From positions 1,302,001-1,366,000 of the forward strand of contig NZ_JAXCHP010000001.1 in the NCBI RefSeq assembly GCF_035984545.1: a stretch of DNA of 64,000 nucleotides, read 5' to 3'. The notes under the pieces were generated by a model that saw only the letters and a program-made list of their open reading frames with translations, was not told the origin of the DNA and did no database searches. The position numbers and the translations under genes are program-made. Below are positions 49,155 to 58,289 of this stretch, piece after piece (the first letter of the stretch is position 1; each line of letters starts with the position of its first letter). The stretch comes from Cryobacterium sp. GrIS_2_6 (lineage in GTDB: Bacteria > Actinomycetota > Actinomycetes > Actinomycetales > Microbacteriaceae).

Positions 49155-51236
49155 TTACACGTCGATGCGGTCCCTGCTGAGCTTGTCCGAGCTTTCGATG
49201 ATGAACTCCTTGCGCGGGGCGACGTCGTTGCCCATCAGGAGTTCGAAGACCTTGCCGGCCTGCTCGGCATCGGCGACCCGCACACGGCGGAGCATCCGGT
49301 GCGATCGCTCCATCGTCGTCGTCGCCAGCTGGTCCGCGTCCATCTCGCCGAGCCCCTTGTACCGCTGGATCGGATCCTGGTACCGCTTGCCGCTCTTCTT
49401 CAGGGCCGCAAGCACGCTGTGCAGCTCGGGCTCCGAGTAGGTGTAGATGGTCTCATTGGGCTTCGAGCCCGGGTTCATCACGACCACTCTGTGCAGGGGC
49501 GGCACCGCGGCGAACACCCGCCCCTCGGTGATCATCGGGCGCATGTACCGGAAGAACAGGGTCAGCAGCAGCGTGCGGATGTGCGCCCCGTCGACATCCG
49601 CATCGCTCATGATGATGACCTTGCCGTAGCGCGCCGCCGAGAGGTCGAAGCTGCGGCCGGAGCCTGCGCCTATGACCTGGATGATTGAGGCGCACTCGAG
49701 GTTGGAGAGCATGTCGGCGACGGATGCCTTCTGCACGTTCAGGATCTTGCCGCGGATGGGCAGCAGGGCTTGGTGCTCGCTGTCGCGCGCGAGCTTGGCG
49801 GTGCCGAGCGCCGAGTCGCCCTCGACGATGAACAGTTCGCTGTTGAGCACGTCGTTGCTGCGGCAGTCGACGAGCTTCGCGGGCAGGGAGGAGCTTTCGA
49901 GGGCGTTCTTGCGCCGCTGCGTCTCCTTGTGGGCGCGAGCGGAAATGCGCGACTTCATCTCGGCGACGATCTTGTCGAGCAGCACGGCCGCCTGCGTCTT
50001 GTCGTCGCGCCGGGTGGACACGAAGCGTTCATTCATCGCCTGGGCGACGACGTTCGCGACGATCGCGCGCACGGCGGGCGTCCCGAGGACCTCCTTGGTC
50101 TGTCCTTCGAACTGCGGCTCGGGCAGGCGCACGGTGAGCACGGCGGTGAGCCCCGCCATCACGTCGTCCTTCTCGAGCTTGTCAGAACCCATCTTGAGCC
50201 TGCGCGCGTTGAGCTCGACCTGTGCCCTCAGGAACTTGATCAGCCCGGCGTCGAATCCGGCCTGGTGGGTGCCGCCCTTGGGCGTCGCTATGATGTTCAC
50301 GAAACTGCGGACGATCGTGTCGTAGCCGGTCCCCCAGCGCAGCGCGATATCGACGGCGCAGTCCCTGACGAGCTCGGTCGGAACCATGGCACCCGTCGGC
50401 ATCAGCACCGGAACGGTCTCGGTGAACGTGCCGTGGCCGGTGAGGCGCCAGGTGTCCGTGATGGCGGCATCCGTCGAGAGGTGCTCGACGAACTCGGAGA
50501 TGCCACCCTCGAACCGGAATACCTCGACAACGGGCTCATCGCCACGACGGTCGTCGATCGACAGGGCGAGCCCGGGAACGAGGAACGCCGTCTGTCTGGC
50601 CCGCTCGAGCAGTTCCTCGGTCTGGAACGTCGCGCCCTTGGTGAAGATCTGCCGGTCCGCCCAATAGCGGATACGGGTTCCCGTGACGCCGCGACGGACC
50701 TTGCCGACCACACGGAGTTCGCTCTGATGCTCGAAGGGGGTGAAGGGGGCGTCCGGACTCTTCTCCCCGGTGTCCGCGAACAGTCCGGGTTCACCGCGGT
50801 GGAAGGACATCGCCCAGGTCTTGCCGTCCCTGTCGACCTCGACGTCGAGGCGCTCCGAGAGGGCGTTGACGACGGATGCGCCCACTCCGTGCAGTCCACC
50901 CGAAGCCGCATACGAACCGCCGCCGAATTTACCGCCGGCGTGCAATTTGGTGAAGACGACCTCGACGCCGGTCAGTCCGGTCTTCGGTTCGATGTCAACG
51001 GGGATACCGCGGGCGGTGTCGCTGACCTCGACGCTTGCGTCCGGGTGCAGCACGATGTCGATTCCGGCACCGAATCCGCCGAGCGCCTCGTCGACGGAGT
51101 TGTCGATGATCTCCCAGAGGCAGTGCATCAACCCCCGGGAGTCCGTCGAGCCGATGTACATGCCGGGGCGCTTGCGCACGGCCTCGAGGCCTTCGAGGAC
51201 CGAGAGGTGGCGGGCGGAATAGTCAGAAGAACTCAC
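49155..51236 (-). CDS. parE: DNA topoisomerase IV subunit B (GyrB/ParE family)
   Basis: This 693-residue protein has the GHKL ATPase domain (DNSVDEAL, GGLHGVGASVVNAL), the transducer, and the TOPRIM domain with VEGDSALG, PIRGKILNV and SDADVDGAHIRTL. Paired with parC it separates daughter chromosomes. GTG 51234-51236 is chosen because TATTCT lies seven bases upstream; a longer frame runs into 51275 with no support. Confidence 0.9.
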   Translation of the reverse strand: MSSSDYSARHLSVLEGLEAVRKRPGMYIGSTDSRGLMHCLWEIIDNSVDEALGGFGAGIDIVLHPDASVEVSDTARGIPVDIEPKTGLTGVEVVFTKLHAGGKFGGGSYAASGGLHGVGASVVNALSERLDVEVDRDGKTWAMSFHRGEPGLFADTGEKSPDAPFTPFEHQSELRVVGKVRRGVTGTRIRYWADRQIFTKGATFQTEELLERARQTAFLVPGLALSIDDRRGDEPVVEVFRFEGGISEFVEHLSTDAAITDTWRLTGHGTFTETVPVLMPTGAMVPTELVRDCAVDIALRWGTGYDTIVRSFVNIIATPKGGTHQAGFDAGLIKFLRAQVELNARRLKMGSDKLEKDDVMAGLTAVLTVRLPEPQFEGQTKEVLGTPAVRAIVANVVAQAMNERFVSTRRDDKTQAAVLLDKIVAEMKSRISARAHKETQRRKNALESSSLPAKLVDCRSNDVLNSELFIVEGDSALGTAKLARDSEHQALLPIRGKILNVQKASVADMLSNLECASIIQVIGAGSGRSFDLSAARYGKVIIMSDADVDGAHIRTLLLTLFFRYMRPMITEGRVFAAVPPLHRVVVMNPGSKPNETIYTYSEPELHSVLAALKKSGKRYQDPIQRYKGLGEMDADQLATTTMERSHRMLRRVRVADAEQAGKVFELLMGNDVAPRKEFIIESSDKLSRDRIDV

Positions 51237-51243
51237 CGTCCCA

Positions 51244-51249
51244 AGAATA
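51244..51249 (-). promoter_or_regulatory. -10 box TATTCT of parE
   Basis: On the minus strand TATTCT ends seven bases before GTG 51236 with no ribosome-binding site. Confidence 0.45.
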
Positions 51250-51267
51250 CTGGCCGGGGACCGGGGA

Positions 51268-51800
51268 TTACGCACGTCCGGATGCTCGTGTCCCAGGCAG
51301 GGCGGTGCCGCCGATGCGGTACTGGGACGGCAGGACGCCCTACCGTACGCGGAACCCGGCGCGGACCTCGAAAGCGGACGTGTGACCGGAACGCGTCGCG
51401 ATGTCAGCGATCGTCAGCCCCGCCGTGCGCGGTGCGAGCAGCAGCCGGGCGGCCGACTCCGCACGACACCGGCTGATCTCCGAGGCAACGGTGCTGCCCC
51501 CGTCCTCGAACGCGCGCTGCAGATGCCGCAGGGAGGCCCCCAGCTGGGCGGCAACGACAGCAGGGCTGAGATCTCGGTTCCGGTGCCTCGCCGCGATGTG
51601 GGCGACGGCGCGCATGCGCAGGCCGGCCCGGAGTTCCGCGCTGTCCATGGCATCACCCTCGCCCTGCAGGAACAGGCCGACGACGAGGTCCTCGATCGTC
51701 CTCTCTGTGACAGACACTCCGATGGTCGTCGGCGTCCAGGCCGCTTCGACGACCGCGAGCGCGAGGACCAGCATGGGCGCGGCGAGAGAGGCATCACGAC
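51268..51800 (-). pseudogene. AraC-family regulator, truncated and stop-interrupted
   Basis: The minus strand encodes the C-terminal AraC helix-turn-helix domain (LGASLRHLQRAFEDGG, LTIADIATRSGHTSAF). The frame then meets TAG at 51340-51342 where family members have Tyr in FRxRYG; beyond it the same frame continues GVLPSQYR and stops at TAA 51268-51270. A single TAC/TAT-to-TAG change explains the break. The N-terminal domain is also missing: upstream of about 51800 the frame runs antisense to MFS-transporter remnants. Confidence 0.75.
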
Positions 51801-51802
51801 GG

Positions 51803-52150
51803 ATCTGCACACTCCGGCGACGAGTGTGGGGACGGCGATCACCGCGGGCACGTTCGTGATGGCGGCGTTCATGGGTGCTCGCGGTCCTCATCGCGGGGAC
51901 CTTCGCGTCCACGATCGGCTGGCGGTATTCCTTCGCCCCGATCGTGGTGCTCGCGGCAGTGAACCTGCTGCTGAGTTTCCGGTTGACGGTCGTGTATCCC
52001 CAGCCCGCCGTCGTGATCGGCTGGTTCGGCGCGTTCCTCGCTGCGGGTGTTCAGCGGCCTGAACTCCTGGGGCGTGGTCCTGGCCACGCCCAGCGCGCCG
52101 TTCACCGTCCTGGGGGCCACCCTGATCTCTGCCGGCCTCACCGGCAGCAT
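51803..52150 (+). pseudogene. MFS transporter remnant in three frames
   Basis: Hydrophobic pieces typical of DHA-type MFS transporters appear in order but in different frames: GTAITAGTFVMAAFMG, then STIGWRYSFAPIVVL with AAVNLLLSF, then GLNSWGVVLATPSAPF. At least two frameshifts separate them, and both ends of the protein are missing. Boundaries are approximate. Confidence 0.6.
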
Positions 52151-52178
52151 CGGGCAGAGCCTGCTTCTCCCCCAACCG

Positions 52179-52400
52179 ACCGGTCCGATCTTCATCTTCA
52201 TCTTCAACGTCGTCGGTGCCGGACCCGCGGATGCCCGGGATTCCGATCTCCTGCGCGACGTCGCGGCAACCTTCGCGCGAGCGGCCCAGCGCTATCCCCG
52301 GATCGCACTCGCGATCGGCGATACCTTCCCCCTCGACGCTGCGACGGTCGGCCAGGTGGTCGTAGAAGGGGTCCTGCTCGCTTGCTACCGATACGTCGAG
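52179..52400 (+). pseudogene. Internal fragment of an M17 leucyl aminopeptidase N-terminal domain
   Basis: About 74 codons read LLRDVAATFARAAQRYP to VVVEGVLLACYRYV, the pattern of the PepA N-terminal domain just before the catalytic domain. The fragment has no start, no catalytic part and is fused in frame to the fragments on both sides. It differs from the intact pepA at 59347, so it comes from another copy. Confidence 0.6.
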
Positions 52401-52412
52401 CTACAGCCTTCC

Positions 52413-52831
52413 TCCCACCATTGCGGGCTCGTCAGCCTCGACATCGTCGGACTCGACGTCGAGCTGTTCGTCTCCGCTGTCGGAGACCAGGCCCTCGTCT
52501 ACAACGCCCAGCGGTCATATTACGAGGCACTGCTGCGCGCAGGCGTCTCCATCTACCTGTACCGTGCCCCGACGGTGCTGTATACCAAGCACTTCACGAT
52601 CGATGATGACATCGCCGTGATCGGATCGAGCAAAAGGGACATCCGCTCATTCAGTCTCAACAGGGAGATTTCGGTGCTCGTTCACGGACGGGACTTCACA
52701 ACCGGGATGCGCCGCGTCGAAGACGGCTACCGGGCCAACAGCGTCAGGCGCGAACTGGCCGACTGGCTCGCCGGCGGGTCACCCAGAAGATCAATGGCAT
52801 CCTGGCACGACTTACCTCCTCACTGCAGTGA
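52413..52831 (+). pseudogene. C-terminal fragment of cardiolipin synthase
   Basis: The fragment runs from ELFVSAVGDQALVYNAQRS through the second phospholipase D motif region (TKHFTIDDDIAVIGSS) to DGYRANS. The first His of the HKD motif is Tyr (LYTKHFTIDD). After DWLA the frame is lost by one base, and the natural C-terminus KINGILARLTSSLQ continues in the next frame to TGA 52829-52831. The catalytic His and the first half of the enzyme are missing, so it is not functional. Confidence 0.75.
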
Positions 52832-52950
52832 GCAATCCGCTACGCGGTAAGCGAAATGTAACCGAATCGACTCCTTATCGAGGCTCGGCCGTGTTTGTAT
52901 AGGACCAAGTTCAATTGGTATCGCTTGGTATCAGTCTGGAGGAGGAAAAA

Positions 52951-53184
52951 ATGTCCCAGATCGCAGCACATGGTGCCATCGACAACCAGAGCGCCACGCA
53001 CCAGCTCACGGCCGCCGACAGGTGTGACGCGTGTGGCGCGCAGGCGTACATTCGCGTCAGCGTCAACAACAGCGAACTGATGTTCTGCGCCCACCACGGT
53101 CGCAAGCACCAGGAAAAACTCTCCGCCATCGCGGACAGCTGGCACGACGAGTCCAGCAGGCTCCTCGAAGACCAGCGTTCGTAA
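52951..53184 (+). CDS. DUF7455-type small zinc-ribbon protein
   Basis: This 77-residue protein has CDACGAQAYIRV and MFCAHHGRKH, a likely Cys3-His zinc site, and matches the small actinobacterial DUF7455 group often found near sigA. Function unknown. ATG 52951 follows GGAGGAGG. A terminator with a T-run follows it. Confidence 0.85.
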   Translation: MSQIAAHGAIDNQSATHQLTAADRCDACGAQAYIRVSVNNSELMFCAHHGRKHQEKLSAIADSWHDESSRLLEDQRS

Positions 53185-53206
53185 CGCGACAGGCAGCACG
53201 ACCGGA

Positions 53207-53247
53207 AACGGCGTCGACGCGACTGAGGTCGCGGCGGCGCCGTTTTC
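53207..53247 (+). terminator. Intrinsic terminator after the DUF7455 gene
   Basis: AACGGCG (53207-53213) pairs with CGCCGTT (53238-53244), and GCGAC/GTCGC form an inner stem around TGAG. TTTTCTT follows, making this the clearest intrinsic terminator in the window. The stem can also serve the converging gatD-like gene. Confidence 0.8.
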
Positions 53248-53262
53248 TTGTCTGCTTTCCCT

Positions 53263-53991
53263 CTAGGAGTCCGTGTCGAGGCTGAGGGCGGAGGCCGCGA
53301 CGGCCGTCGCGGCCTCCGCGATCGAATCGACGGCAGCGGCGCGCTCCGAACGCACGTAGACGCCGCCTGCCCGCGTGACGGCTGCGGAGAGAATATGGTC
53401 CGCCAGACCCGGATTGCGGGCGAGGACCGGACCGTGCAGGTGCGTGCCGAGGAAACTCCCCATTCGGAGGCCCTCCGTCTTCGCCCCGTTGCCCACACCG
53501 CTGAGCACCCGGCCGAGAACGGATGCCTCCGCTCCGACGTAGCTGCGGGCGTGGTTCTCGAAGCCCACGAGCCGGCCGAACGCTGATTCGACGACAAGGT
53601 CGTCCGTCGCACGCTCCGCGAGCGGGACCGCACGCCCCGCGACGAGGCCGAGACCTTCGACGACGCTGCCGTCTGCGAGTTCGACGCCCCAGCTCAGGAG
53701 TTCCCAGCCGGTTCCGACCGCGAGCACGGGAACGCCCGCCGTTGTCCACGCGCGCAGCGCATTGACCAGGGGCGCGAGGAGATCACGCGTCGCCAGGAGG
53801 TCGGAGTCGTTTCCGGAACCGATCACGATCGCGTCGACCTTGCTCGGGAGTTCCTCGAGCGACCTGACCGGCACGATGGTCGCCTCGAAGCCGGCCCAGC
53901 GGGCGCGCTGTGCGAGCACGCGTGCGTTCGCGGCGTCCCCGTTGGTGTCGAGGAGTTCGGGAAGCACGGACAGGATCGTGAGTGCGCGCAT
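53263..53991 (-). CDS. gatD: GatD-like amidotransferase-fold protein without catalytic Cys
   Basis: This 242-residue protein aligns by eye with GatD/CobQ-type class I glutamine amidotransferases along its length: DTNGDAANARVLAQRA, the nucleophile elbow region, GFENHARS, and GTHLHGPVLARNPGLAD with the catalytic-type His. At the elbow, where GatD has LAIC, it reads LAVGTGWELL, so the nucleophile is Gly93, and the whole protein contains no Cys. It therefore should not hydrolyse glutamine. It lies three bases after the murT-like gene. In other bacteria MurT-GatD amidates the D-Glu alpha-carboxyl of lipid II. See findings for a possible altered role. Confidence 0.85.
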   Translation of the reverse strand: MRALTILSVLPELLDTNGDAANARVLAQRARWAGFEATIVPVRSLEELPSKVDAIVIGSGNDSDLLATRDLLAPLVNALRAWTTAGVPVLAVGTGWELLSWGVELADGSVVEGLGLVAGRAVPLAERATDDLVVESAFGRLVGFENHARSYVGAEASVLGRVLSGVGNGAKTEGLRMGSFLGTHLHGPVLARNPGLADHILSAAVTRAGGVYVRSERAAAVDSIAEAATAVAASALSLDTDS

Positions 53992-53994
53992 GGC

Positions 53995-55257
53995 TCAACC
54001 CTCCCGGTTCGAGGCGAGGCCGAGGTGTGCGCGGGTGCGCCGCATCGAATCCGCCGAGAAGATGATGGTCTTGATGCCGTGCTCCGGATCCGGCAGCGCC
54101 AGGAAGTCGTCGAGTGCACGGCCGAGGTCTGGCTCGATCCGGTCGACGATCACTCCGTCGTATGCGAGTTGCAGCGCGATGTCGTGGGCCTTCGAGCCCG
54201 ATGCGATCAGCACCCGGCCGAGGCCGGAGGTGTCTACCGGCCAGAAGTATGACGGATCGCGGACGTCGGACCCGATGGCGACCAGGACCTGGTCGAGGCC
54301 GGGTTCGAGGCTGTCGACGTTGAGCTGGAAGCTCGCCGGGTTCTGGACGAGCACGAACTCGACGCGGCGGCCGCGGACGGTGACGATCTCGCCCCTGCCG
54401 AAGACGGGCGGGATCGCGGACACGGCGGCGCAGGCCGTTGCCGCGTCGAAGCGGTCCCCGAGGGCGGCCTGGGCGGCCGCGATCGCCGTGACTGCGTCCA
54501 CGGCGTAGTGCACGCCGCGCGCGGGCAGGTCGAGGTCGAAGGACCGACCGTCGAGCAGAACCGAAGCCGAGCGCCCGGAGACGCGGGTGAGCAGGATGCC
54601 GTCGGCCGTCGGCATCCGCTCGGACGCGGTCACGCTGTAGCCCAGACCGCGCGGGTTCTCCGCGAGGATCTCCGCGGTCACACCGTAGCGGGCCACGGCC
54701 GCTGGGCCGTCGAGGTGGTCGACGAGGCCGAGGAGGGACGCGTCGTCGGCGTTGATGACGACGGTCCCGCTTGCACGGTTCGCGATCCTAGTCAGCATGG
54801 CCACGACCATGTCGGAGTCGTGGAAACGGTCGATCTGGTCGACCATGACGTTCGTCAGTGCGACGACCCGGGGGTTGAGCGTCGCCGAGATGAGGGCGCC
54901 GTGCCCCTCATCCATTTCGAGCACGGCCATGTCACCGTGGATCCGACCGGTGAGGCTGACCTCCTCGAGCAGGGCGGAAGTGAGTCCCTGGGTGATGTTC
55001 GCGGTCGACTGGTTCGTGAACACCGTGACGCCGTGCGCGCGGAGGGCCGCGACGAGCATCTTGGTGGTCGTGGACTTGCCGCTCGAGCCGGACACGATCA
55101 CGAGACCGTCCGGAAAGCCGTTCAGAACGCTCGAGAGGAACCCCGGAGCGATCTTGTTGACGACGAGGCCGGGAACCGCGGAGCCCCCGCCCGGCTTTCG
55201 CCAGCGCGCGAGGACCCGCACAGTTCGGCCGACCAAAATTGCCGGTGCATAGCGCAC
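53995..55257 (-). CDS. murT: MurT-like Mur ligase
   Basis: This 420-residue protein has a Mur-ligase ATP-binding domain with VSGSSGKSTTTKML (about residues 54-67), TNQSTANITQGL, EMDEGHG and TNVMVDQIDRF, and the C-terminal MurT/GatD-interaction domain. The Cys4 zinc ribbon normally inserted in the central domain is absent; the protein has one Cys in all. The Asp-rich catalytic loop reads SDVRDPSYFWPVD instead of the usual DGRDVSW form. It starts at GTG 55255-55257, seven bases after sigA, and is followed by the GatD-like gene. Confidence 0.85.
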   Translation of the reverse strand: MRYAPAILVGRTVRVLARWRKPGGGSAVPGLVVNKIAPGFLSSVLNGFPDGLVIVSGSSGKSTTTKMLVAALRAHGVTVFTNQSTANITQGLTSALLEEVSLTGRIHGDMAVLEMDEGHGALISATLNPRVVALTNVMVDQIDRFHDSDMVVAMLTRIANRASGTVVINADDASLLGLVDHLDGPAAVARYGVTAEILAENPRGLGYSVTASERMPTADGILLTRVSGRSASVLLDGRSFDLDLPARGVHYAVDAVTAIAAAQAALGDRFDAATACAAVSAIPPVFGRGEIVTVRGRRVEFVLVQNPASFQLNVDSLEPGLDQVLVAIGSDVRDPSYFWPVDTSGLGRVLIASGSKAHDIALQLAYDGVIVDRIEPDLGRALDDFLALPDPEHGIKTIIFSADSMRRTRAHLGLASNREG

Positions 55258-55263
55258 GGGATT

Positions 55264-56631
55264 CTATTCGAGGTAGTCGCGTAGTGACTGCGACCGCGAC
55301 GGGTGACGCAGCTTGGCCATCGTCTTGGATTCGATCTGGCGGATGCGCTCGCGGGTGACTCCGAAGGTGTCACCGATCTGGTCGAGCGTCTTGGGCATGC
55401 CGTCGCCGAGGCCGAAGCGCATCCGGATCACGCCGGCTTCGCGCTCGGAGAGCGAGTCGAGCAGGCTCTCGAGCTGCTTCTGCAGCATGGTGAATCCGAC
55501 GGCGTCCGCGGGGACGACGGCCTCGGTATCCTCGATGAGGTCACCGAATTCGCTGTCGCCGTCTTCGCCGAGCGGGGTGTGCAGGGAGATCGGTTCGCGG
55601 CCGTACTTCTGCACCTCGACGACCTTTTCCGGGGTCATGTCGAGTTCGCGGCTCAGTTCTTCCGGCGTGGGTTCGCGACCGAGGTCCTGGAGCATCTGGC
55701 GCTGCACGCGGGCGAGCTTGTTGATGACCTCGACCATGTGCACGGGAATGCGGATGGTACGGGCCTGGTCGGCCATGGCGCGTGTGATCGCCTGGCGGAT
55801 CCACCACGTGGCATATGTGGAGAACTTGAAGCCCTTGGTGTAGTCGAACTTCTCGACTGCGCGGATCAGTCCGAGGTTGCCTTCCTGGATCAGGTCGAGG
55901 AACTGCATTCCACGGCCCGTGTAGCGCTTGGCGAGCGAGACGACGAGGCGCAGGTTCGCGCCCAGGAGATGACTCTTGGCGCGCGCGCCGTCCTTGGCGA
56001 CCCAGAGGAGTTCGCGCCCGAGCGCGCCCTTCCTCTCCGCGTCGGTCATCTGAGACATTTTGTCCTCTGCGAAAAGGCCGGCCTCGATGCGCATGGCGAG
56101 CTCGACTTCTTCGGCCGCGTTCAACAGGGCGACCTTGCCGATCTGCTTCAGGTAGTCCTTGACGGGGTCTGCTGTTGCGCCGGTGATGGCGCTCGAGTAG
56201 ACGGGGACCTCGTCCTCATCGTCGACGAGGGACAGGACGAGCGCGCCGCTCGGGAGGGGCTCCGTCGGCGTCTTCTTGCCGTGGTCGTCGTCGTTGTGGT
56301 CGTCTTCGACCTCATCGTGACCGTTCAGGTCGTCGTGGTCGTCCGCGCCGGCCTTGGACTTCGCGCCGGCCCGCTTGCGCGGCGTGCGGTGCTCGTCATC
56401 ATCGTCGTCATCGTCGTCGTTGCCTGAACCGGCGGCAGCGACGGCTGCGGCATCGGAGGCAGCTGCCGCTGCGGCTGCCTTCGCGACGGCGGCCTTGGTG
56501 GGGGCGCGCTTGATGGCGGGGGCCTTCGCCGCTGCCTTGCGGGCCGGGGCCTTGGCTGGGGCCTTCGTCGCGGCATCCGTCTGGGCAACGGTGGTCTCTT
56601 CGGTTGGCTCGGTCTTTGTGCGGGTTGCCAT
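55264..56631 (-). CDS. sigA: Primary RNA polymerase sigma factor
   Basis: This 455-residue sigma-70 protein has regions 1.2 ([12 protein letters not shown]), 2 ([43 protein letters not shown]), 3 and 4 ([14 protein letters not shown]). The N-terminus is a long low-complexity Lys/Ala/Pro region followed by a run of acidic residues, as in other actinobacterial primary sigma factors. The start at 56631 ([10 protein letters not shown]) has AGAGG upstream. Its partner RbpA is encoded at 11344. Confidence 0.96.
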   Translation of the reverse strand: MATRTKTEPTEETTVAQTDAATKAPAKAPARKAAAKAPAIKRAPTKAAVAKAAAAAAASDAAAVAAAGSGNDDDDDDDDEHRTPRKRAGAKSKAGADDHDDLNGHDEVEDDHNDDDHGKKTPTEPLPSGALVLSLVDDEDEVPVYSSAITGATADPVKDYLKQIGKVALLNAAEEVELAMRIEAGLFAEDKMSQMTDAERKGALGRELLWVAKDGARAKSHLLGANLRLVVSLAKRYTGRGMQFLDLIQEGNLGLIRAVEKFDYTKGFKFSTYATWWIRQAITRAMADQARTIRIPVHMVEVINKLARVQRQMLQDLGREPTPEELSRELDMTPEKVVEVQKYGREPISLHTPLGEDGDSEFGDLIEDTEAVVPADAVGFTMLQKQLESLLDSLSEREAGVIRMRFGLGDGMPKTLDQIGDTFGVTRERIRQIESKTMAKLRHPSRSQSLRDYLE

Positions 56632-56729
56632 TCGAACACCTCTCATGCCGTCGGGTGTGCACCGGCGGCGCTGCCCGCAGGTGCCGTGAACCGGGGGAAA
56701 CGGTTCACCGCCAAGCCGGACAGATATGG

Positions 56730-56758
56730 ATTTTGGGCAGTACTAGGACCCATGTCAA
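56730..56758 (-). promoter_or_regulatory. Sigma-70 promoter of sigA
   Basis: On the minus strand TTGACA (56753-56758) and CAAAAT (56730-56735) are separated by 17 bases, about 100 bases before the sigA start. This is the best -35/-10 pair facing sigA. Confidence 0.55.
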
Positions 56759-56816
56759 GTCCCGGGCCGCGCACAATCAACTGGTAACGGTGCACCCAGG
56801 ACCAGAACGGGCCCTA

Positions 56817-56846
56817 TTGACAATTATTGCATGCTTTGTGTATATA
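56817..56846 (+). promoter_or_regulatory. Consensus-like promoter with no sense gene downstream
   Basis: TTGACA (56817-56822) and TATATA (56841-56846) are 18 bases apart on the plus strand. Transcription would run into the 3' end of the MFS gene, antisense to it. No plus-strand gene follows. Confidence 0.45.
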
Positions 56847-56876
56847 ACGAGCCAGTTGACGGCCCATCGAACACGC

Positions 56877-58208
56877 TCAGCGCGAACGCGGACGCCGCCA
56901 GGCCCGCGCGACGGCGATCCAGAGGGGCGCCACCTCGACGCCCTCGTCGCGGGACAACACGAACCGGGTGCGGCGTCGGGCGCGGAGCAGGAACACGACG
57001 CCGATCCCGACGACCAGGAACTGCACGAGGAATGCGACCCGGAACGATTCCAGGGAGTACAGGTTGCTCGGCGCTCCCCCGGCGACTCGCCAGCCATTCT
57101 GCAGGTCGAGCAGGACCCCGATCAGGTACACCATCACGAAACTCGCGGTGAAGCCGCCGACGTTCACGACGCCGTTGGCCGAGCCGTGGCTGCGTTTCGG
57201 ATTGAAGCTGCGAGCGAAGTCGAACCCGATCAGGGACCCCGGCCCGCCGATTCCGAGGGTGACGAGGAGTACGACGATGAGCCAGAACGGCGGCGTTCCC
57301 GGCCAGGCGAGGACGACGGTCCAGGCCGCCGCCATCAGGATGACCACGGCGAGCACGATGTTACTGCGGCGCTGGGGGTAGCGTGCGGTGAGGATACCCA
57401 GGATGGGGCCGAACACCATGCCGGCCGCGACGAGCACCATGAGCATCGAGGCGGCAAGGGCGGGGTCGTAGCCGAGCCCGTACACCATGAAGGGGAAACC
57501 CCAGAGCATGCTGAAAACGGTTCCGGGCGACTGCGTCACGTAGTGCGACCAGAATCCGAGCTGCGTTCCCGGCCTGCGGAAGCTCTTCCTGAGCAGCACG
57601 AGCGCCTCCCGCAGGCTCGTCGGCCGAGCCTCGTCCGTCGATCCCACCGGCCGGTCCTCGATCACGACGATCACGACGACGAGCGCGACGACGGCGACGG
57701 ATGCCGCGGACAGGAACGCGGGCGTCCAGCCGAAGGTGTGCAGCACCCAGGCGAGCGGAACGGCGGAGAGGACCTGGCCGAGCTGGCCGATGTTGCCGAG
57801 CCACTGCGACAGCTGGGGTACGAGCGGGCCGTCGAACCAGGATCCGATCAGGCGGATCATGGAGATGAAGATGGCGGCGTCTCCCGCACCGACGAGCATC
57901 CGACCGGCGACGGCGGCGGCGATGTCGGTGGAAAACGCGAGGGTGACCTGTCCGCCGATCATCAGCGTTGTCCCGACGATCACGAGGATCCGGGGTCCGA
58001 ACCGGTCGATGAGCACCCCGACAGGGACCTGCGCCGCGGCGTAGACCACGAGCTGCACGACGGCGAGGCTGGAGAGCAGCGCGGCGGTGCCGCCGAAGCG
58101 CTCAGACGCCGCGACACCGGCGACGCCGAGCGACGTGCGCTGCAGGACAGCCGAAAGGTACGCGAACGACCCGATAGAGAAGATAAGCCAGGAGCGACGG
58201 GAGTTCAT
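56877..58208 (-). CDS. Major facilitator superfamily transporter
   Basis: This 443-residue protein has twelve hydrophobic helices, the loop 2-3 motif VGVLIDRFGPRILV and GRMLVGAGDAAIFIS. It resembles the nitrate/nitrite-porter-like or hexuronate-type MFS group, but the substrate cannot be inferred. TAGATT lies seven bases before ATG 58208 and GGGAG is within those seven bases, so either a leaderless or a short-leader mRNA is possible. Confidence 0.88.
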   Translation of the reverse strand: MNSRRSWLIFSIGSFAYLSAVLQRTSLGVAGVAASERFGGTAALLSSLAVVQLVVYAAAQVPVGVLIDRFGPRILVIVGTTLMIGGQVTLAFSTDIAAAVAGRMLVGAGDAAIFISMIRLIGSWFDGPLVPQLSQWLGNIGQLGQVLSAVPLAWVLHTFGWTPAFLSAASVAVVALVVVIVVIEDRPVGSTDEARPTSLREALVLLRKSFRRPGTQLGFWSHYVTQSPGTVFSMLWGFPFMVYGLGYDPALAASMLMVLVAAGMVFGPILGILTARYPQRRSNIVLAVVILMAAAWTVVLAWPGTPPFWLIVVLLVTLGIGGPGSLIGFDFARSFNPKRSHGSANGVVNVGGFTASFVMVYLIGVLLDLQNGWRVAGGAPSNLYSLESFRVAFLVQFLVVGIGVVFLLRARRRTRFVLSRDEGVEVAPLWIAVARAWRRPRSR

Positions 58209-58215
58209 TGCTCCC

Positions 58216-58221
58216 AATCTA
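58216..58221 (-). promoter_or_regulatory. -10 box TAGATT of the MFS gene
   Basis: On the minus strand TAGATT ends seven bases before ATG 58208. Confidence 0.4.
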
Positions 58222-58289
58222 TCCGGTTCGGGCCGTTCCCCGGCTCAGGGGCCCGTCGACGCCACGGCCGGGCTGTCGTGAACGGGCGG

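Noticed and set aside
52047..52850. A single 267-residue protein with a phospholipase D-like domain
   Set aside because: It joins pieces of three unrelated families, lacks the HKD His, and the natural cardiolipin synthase C-terminus lies in another frame.
53263..53991. GatD-like gene as a pseudogene
   Set aside because: The frame is intact, tightly coupled to murT, and family motifs other than the Cys are well kept; loss of only the nucleophile looks like a functional change.
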